64,000 nt of DNA from Amylostereum areolatum. Its lineage: Eukaryota > Basidiomycota > Agaricomycetes > Russulales > Stereaceae. Position numbers and translations under genes: made by a program. The notes beneath the pieces were generated by a model. That model had not been told where the DNA came from. It was given only the letters and a program-made list of their open reading frames with translations, and did not search any database. The stretch spans positions 930,001 through 994,000 of the forward strand of contig SAXG01000012.1 in NCBI GenBank assembly GCA_012932865.1. Reading direction: 5' to 3'. Positions 59,365 through 64,000 of this stretch are shown here, one piece after another (position 1 is the stretch's first letter; every line of letters starts with the position of its first letter).

Positions 59365-60759
59365 TCAAGGCAATCCACTGGGGGTCGAGGACGATGAGGC
59401 GCCGGATACGGATGACCCCGCTAGAGGTTGTTCTGAAACCGAGCGTGAAGTGTCACGTTCATGCTTTGCAACGCTCTTGAGATAGAGGTCCTCCCATCCC
59501 ACTCCCTTCTTCCCCATCACCTTGTCTAGCCATTGCATCCTCCGAAATGACTTCTCGAGATCCCGATCGTTATAGTAATTATGTCCTCCCCGCGGATGAA
59601 GAACTGGGTCTGGAGGAACTGAGGTAGAGGCCACGTCGAAGAGGGCATGCTCGGACTCGGAGGGAGGAACATGGTAGAGTTTGCCGTGGCAGAAATAGAG
59701 CGGGGCGCGACAGAAGTGGCGGTATCCGAGATAGGTGGGTGGGATTGCGGGCACGCCTGTGCAGAACATGAATAAAAGCGAAGGGCAATGAACAGATGCG
59801 ACAATCCTTACCATCGTTGTAACCCTTCACAGTCCAGTCGCACAGCGCATCCTCGCCGTGCTTTTGCCCTGTAGGCAGCCACGAGTTCGTTCCAATAATC
59901 GGCCAACGCTTCATCGCCTGCTCGTGGTGGACCGAAGGCAGCGATCTTTATTCGCATACCAGATGGTATGATATTGTCCGTGGTCAGGACTTCCATCGCT
60001 ATTAGATATGATAACGTTGCGCCCATGCTGTGTCCCGTCAATACGAGCTCGTCGACGTCATGTTCAGTCTGGGCACTCTTGAGCGATTCCAAAACGAACG
60101 GCCGGATGCCCTTGAACATTTTCCAAAACCCCTTGTGCACTCGGCCCTTGCGCTCGGCGTGATTGTGGTAAGCATGCTTGCTAAAGCGGAAGGTCCTGAA
60201 GGGTCTGGGAGAGGTTGGCTGTGCCGGAAACGGCGGCGATGAGCTGACGCTTGGCAGGACGGTAGGCGACATAGGCTTGTACATCTGCAACCTTGCCTCG
60301 ACTAGATGCAATAAGGAATGGTGCCGGGGAAGGCATCGTAACCCTCTAGCGGGAAGTGTGGCGCTGAAAGAGCAGGTATATTGTCGAGCACGAAGGTGAG
60401 AGGGACTGTGGTGTAAGCGAGCTCCGCGAATTGGCCTGGTTGATCCTTTCAAGTTGACGATGAGTGGTTATTTCGGGATCGGCGGATGGCGCACCTAGTG
60501 AGGATAATTCCATAGCGAGAGTGAGAGGGACACGGTCCGATTCGACGAGGGTTATGGGCGATTTATGGGCAAAAAGCCGAGATATCCATCGGAAGTTGAC
60601 GAGAGTCTCACGAGCATACCTGCACAAGTATTGGATTGAGGCACGGGGATAAAAAGACGGACGGACATACAGACGGCGTTGCTCGAGGGTAAGAGTTTTG
60701 TCGAAGGTTGGCAGAGCAGCTCGCCAATGGCCTGCAAGGAGTTTTTGGCGGTATTCCAT
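59365..60759 (-). CDS. Lipase, class 3 family
   Basis: An alpha/beta-hydrolase. The ATG at 60759 gives MEYRQKLLAGHWRAALPTF. The nucleophile elbow is LVLTGHSMGATLSYL (GHSMG in place of the commoner GHSLG). Supporting blocks are VHKGFWKMFKGI, IKIAAFGPPRAGDEALADYW, GVPAIPPTYLGYRHFCRAPLYF and the catalytic-His segment HPRGGHNYYNDRDLE. No signal peptide is evident, so an intracellular enzyme is likely. The C-terminus is Ser-rich, ending STPSGLP. Substrate (mono/diacylglycerol or phospholipid) cannot be told. Confidence 0.88.
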
Positions 60760-61149
60760 CCGGTCGTGCTCACCACGAGTAACGACGATACGGGTGTATG
60801 CTACGCGAGATCTATGTATGTCGACGAAGATGATGTAGGAGGACGGAGGTAAGAGTTTATCTTAGAGCGCTCAGCTCCGAACTGCTGACTGAGGACCGGA
60901 GGTATGCGGCCTTTCTAACCGCCGGACGTCACTGTTCGGAAGGGTCACCGAGTCCCAGTCGTCACCGACTCAGTACTCACCGGTCAGCGCTGACCACGTT
61001 TTCGATTCATGCGGGTGCAGTGTATAGGGGAACGCCTCCGCTAGAGCCTAGCGCACGGCAAAACAACAATAATTCACGTTCATACATACACACAGCGACA
61101 TGGGTAGACGAACAAGAAACAGACATGACCACAGTTCAAACCCTCGTGC
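60760..61149. other. Intergenic, lipase promoter
   Basis: 390 bp between the lipase start and the MARVEL gene stop. Direct repeats of CACCGAGTCCCAGTCGTCACCGACTC type occur near 60947. No coding frame. Confidence 0.45.
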
Positions 61150-61879
61150 TCAGACGTAAAAACTCGATCGCTAAGTGTGAATGTCAGCATCGCCTTCGGG
61201 AGGGTACAGTGCATGGACTCACATAGCTTTTACGGTGCCCGTGCATCCAAAGTAGAGTAGCAGAAAGGGTTAACAGGCAGAGGCCGAATTCCGTCCATCC
61301 CAAGGCTTCCGCGGTCAGAGTTTCCCTACATCGTGACCTACACATGTACACAAAGTAAAGCGCTTGAGGCCCGCGGAGATCGAAGGACTGCGCGCACAGG
61401 AACTAACCGGGATACAACAGGAATGCCGGCGCAATCGCCACGCCGGGCGTTATGGAAAATACCTGCGGCGGTTCCCTGGAACGTAGCGGTGAACACATGG
61501 GCGGAAAGATGGCTCAGAACGAGCGAACCCATAGGATAGCAGTGATGAAGAGCCATATGACAGAGCTGGCGATGCTGGCGAGGAGGTGAACGGCACCTTC
61601 GAGAATCCAGTAAAGGTACGCGGACGAGAGAACGGTGGTCCAGATCAGAATCGAAGAGGAACAAGATCAAGCTAAGTATGAAGCGATGTGGGAGATCAGA
61701 TTGGGAGACGGAAACCTGGGAAAGATATGTACTTACAGGGAGCGGTATCGGGAGGAGGGCCAAGAGTGAAGAGACTCGGCTGCCGAGATGAGAAATGCAG
61801 TGAGGCCAAGCTGAGCCATGGCACAGAGGGTGATAACGGCGAAGAGAAGTGGATGATAGTGGGCGACGAGGAAAGACAT
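61150..61879 (-). CDS. MARVEL-domain membrane protein (one apparent frame break)
   Basis: A four-helix membrane protein of the type found at fungal plasma membranes and vesicles. MSFLVAHYHPLLFAVITL, MAQLGLTAFLISAAESL and SSRYRS/LLILFLFDS are followed by WTTVLSSAYLYWILEGAVHL, LASIASSVIWLFITAILW, GTAAGIFHNARRGDCAGIP and SRCRETLTAEALGWTEFGL. The last exon gives SYRSSFYV. After FDS (near 61641-61650) one base must be skipped to continue into WTTV, so there is a single-base insertion or assembly error. Introns are otherwise GT-AG and in phase. The overlapping 365-codon frame on the same strand is an artefact. Confidence 0.82.
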
Positions 61880-62339
61880 GGTTGTATGAGGCCATGGGAG
61901 CAATGTAAGACGAGGTTTTGAGGCATGGAGAGGGAACAGCCATCAGCGGGGGCGACGAGGTGCATGAGGAGGCAGGACACAAGCAGGACGTAAATGCGGG
62001 CAGGCGGTATGGATGTAGCAGGCGAAAAGCAACAGGCGGACCGAATTGTGGACGTGTCACTAGCCGTTTTCCGGGGGAATGGAGGCTCGGCTGGAAACCT
62101 CGGGACCGGAACTCGGCGCAGAGAGAAGGCTTGGAAATGGCAACGAAAAGATACCCGAAAATAAGAAAAAAAAAGCTGGCCAGAGTGTCGGAGACGGTCG
62201 GACCGATTCCTTCGGTTGTCTGGCAGTCAGTTGGGTTCGCCCCCTCATCGTTCGTTGCGCTCCCCGCCCTTGTCCCGCCCTCCCGCCCTCCCGCCCCGCC
62301 CACCGACCTCCTGCGCCCCAACCCACATGGCGGACGACG
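61880..62339. promoter_or_regulatory. Divergent promoter region, MARVEL / Ras-like gene
   Basis: About 460 bp between the divergent starts. It contains a CCCGCCCT-rich run near 62270-62300 directly before the second gene. Confidence 0.45.
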
Positions 62340-64000
62340 ATGCGAACTCACCGGCGGCTTGACGGTGCTATCAGTCCGGAAGGCGCAAAGGATCTTCCCG
62401 TCATTCCCTCGCTGTCCCCGATAGACGTCCCGCATTCAGCTTCTGCTTTGCTTCACTCGTCTTCGACTCATCTTGACCCTTCCTCCCATCTCGCCCCGCC
62501 TTCTCCTCGCGCCTCCGTCTCCTCCCTCAGGAAGTCCTTCTCAGTTGACTCTTTCATTCGCCACACCCGCTCCGGTCCCATGAACGGCTCACGTCGCCAG
62601 AGCCGCATCCCGAACCTCTCCACCGACGACCACCCTCCCGCTCCACAACCCGTTATGGCCGAAGTCCACACCGTCTCGTACCAAGAGCGCGACACTCGCT
62701 TTCCCCTCTCCAGTCGTAGCCGCGGCGCCAGCATCAGCACCACCACCAGTTCTGTTCCCGACGACTCTGATCAGGACAGCGCCCAAGAGCTCTCCCGCTA
62801 CGGCGATGGCTCACAAAGACGCCCGGTCAATGGCAAGCGAAAGCTTCATCATATCATCCCTCCCACACAGCTTCCTTTACCTACGAAAATGCCTCCACTC
62901 TCCTCCCCCTCCAGCGCTAGCAGCCTCAGCAGTGCACATACGCACGACGAATCTCGTGTCTCTCCTCTTCCTACCGTGCCTCACTCTCGATGGTCAACTC
63001 GACCTGGCCCGTCTAACACCCTCAACCGAAGTCTGAGCGAAAGCTTGGTCCTCGACAGTGTCAAAGGCCTGTACCAGCCCGATCCTGTACGTCTTCTCCC
63101 TCCCCGACCTTTGTACACCACTCATCGCTGGCTTTGACAGTCCGAGTGGTCTGATATCTCCATTGCGGTCGTCGGAGGGAAGGCCTGCGGCAAGTCTACG
63201 GCCATTGCCAAAGGTCTCAAAGCATATAGCCTATCTGAACCCACCCTGCATACACGCACCGGAGACGGCAGGCCCTTCACATGTACGTGGAACCGTCCAC
63301 GGCCTGTCTTTTCATCATCTCAATATACCATTCAGACGTCGAACGAGAAGGGCGGATACCCCGCCCGCGCTCCCCTGATCACATCCTTCACGTTCTCGAA
63401 GTCGATGTCGCCGAGCTAGACGATCCCCTTCATCCAGGCACATTTGTATGGCCTAGTGGCGCACCTCAACTCGATGCCGTCCTCGTTTGCTATGACGTCT
63501 CTCGACATGACTCTGTTACGCACGTCGACGACCTCTCGCGTGAGCGCTACGAGTTCGCTCTCTTTTCTTTCACGATGACTGACCCATTTTCTAGGACACT
63601 TTCGGGATATCAAACTCCCTGTGGTTGTATTCGCGTGCAAGAGCGACCTGGAACGCAACGTCGAATCTCGAAATGTCTACTCTCGTATCAAGCAGCTGGA
63701 TGTTGGCCTCGTTGAAGTCAATGCCTTACAAGAGAACGGAAAGCAACAGCTACGGCTTGGATTCGACTTCTTGCTACGGTCAATCGCCACGCGTCGTGAG
63801 TCACCTTTTTCTTATGCCTGTCCATCTTTGCCAATCCTGGCCAACCTAGGGGCCCGCCTGGTCGAGGCCGATGATTACAACCCCGCATCTCCGGACGTTC
63901 TGGTCTCATCCCCACCACCGTGGGAGATATCCCGTGCCTCTACGGCGACACCCACCGCCGCTTCCCAGATGGCCATCGGCACATCCGTTCGCTCTTCCCA
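62340..64000 (+). CDS. Ras-like P-loop GTPase-domain protein (5' part, cut by window)
   Basis: A Ser/Pro-rich N-terminus (from MRTHRRLDGAISPEG) is spliced to SEWSDISIAVVGGKACGKST, a P-loop. VLEVDVAELDDPLHP and APQLDAVLVCYDVSRHDSV follow, with VVVFACKSDLE in the place of the NKxD nucleotide motif, then IKQLDVGLVEVNALQENGK. Introns at 63089, 63283 and 63541 join in frame, and the frame is open at the right edge. In basidiomycetes I recall this domain order at the start of Ras guanine-nucleotide exchange factors, so a RasGEF domain may follow outside the window. That part is inference. Another ATG at 62327 (MADDDANSP) is in a different frame. Confidence 0.7.

Noticed and set aside
61338..62435. 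365-codon minus-strand open frame as one gene
   Set aside because: It has no domain and runs through the introns and a wrong frame of the MARVEL gene and its promoter. The spliced MARVEL model explains the sequence better.

Overview
This window is nuclear DNA of a filamentous basidiomycete, most likely an Agaricomycete. The genes are compact and carry many 50-60 nt GT-AG introns. They lie on both strands with very short intergenic gaps. Basidiomycete-type families are present, including CPL1-like secreted proteins, HNH_2 proteins and a long Ser/Pro-rich Spp1. I traced about 28 protein genes, one tRNA gene, two pairs of long direct repeats and one hAT-type MITE. Exons were joined by hand from the DNA, using GT-AG sites, reading frame and recognisable family motifs. 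No transcript data were available.

Layout. 1-10.3 kb, all minus strand: the 5' part of an O-GlcNAc-transferase-like GT41/TPR gene (cut by the left edge), REV3 (DNA polymerase zeta) and glucose-6-phosphate 1-epimerase. 10.3-14.5 kb is an accessory island: a 1437-bp repeat (copy 1), a hAT-like MITE with an 8-bp target duplication and seven internal iterons, a hairpin motif, and an intact HNH-nuclease gene. 14.5-17.2 kb is gene-poor. 17.2-31 kb: the PP2A A subunit, a CPL1-like secreted protein, a second secreted protein, a UPF0132/DUF4870 membrane protein, eS24, centractin (ARP1), a TMEM9-like membrane protein, an SVIP-like p97 adaptor and GPI2/PIG-C. 31-39.2 kb, minus strand: a bZIP factor, APC4 and the DRS1 helicase. 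39.4-41.1 kb: an orphan coding fragment and a second, frameshifted HNH copy. 41.5-52.1 kb: a methyltransferase, dolichyldiphosphatase, bL32m, NDUFA5, tRNA-Ser(UGA), LSM1 and a very large SPP1/CFP1. 52.35-53.79 kb: repeat copy 2. 54.6-64 kb: an STM1/SERBP1 homologue, a TFC7-like histidine phosphatase, MEMO1, a class 3 lipase, a MARVEL protein, and the start of a Ras-like P-loop protein cut by the right edge.

The genes are mostly unrelated housekeeping functions: translation, RNA decay, chromatin, DNA damage tolerance, glycosylation/GPI anchoring, mitosis and mitochondria. There is no biosynthetic cluster. Several neighbours are divergent pairs that share a 120-240 bp promoter. The unusual part is the mobile DNA. 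Two long repeat families, each present twice in the same orientation, bracket most of the window, and one of them sits directly upstream of two unrelated genes. Several genes (MEMO1, MARVEL, SPP1, HNH copy 2) need small frame corrections. These could be real mutations or assembly indels.
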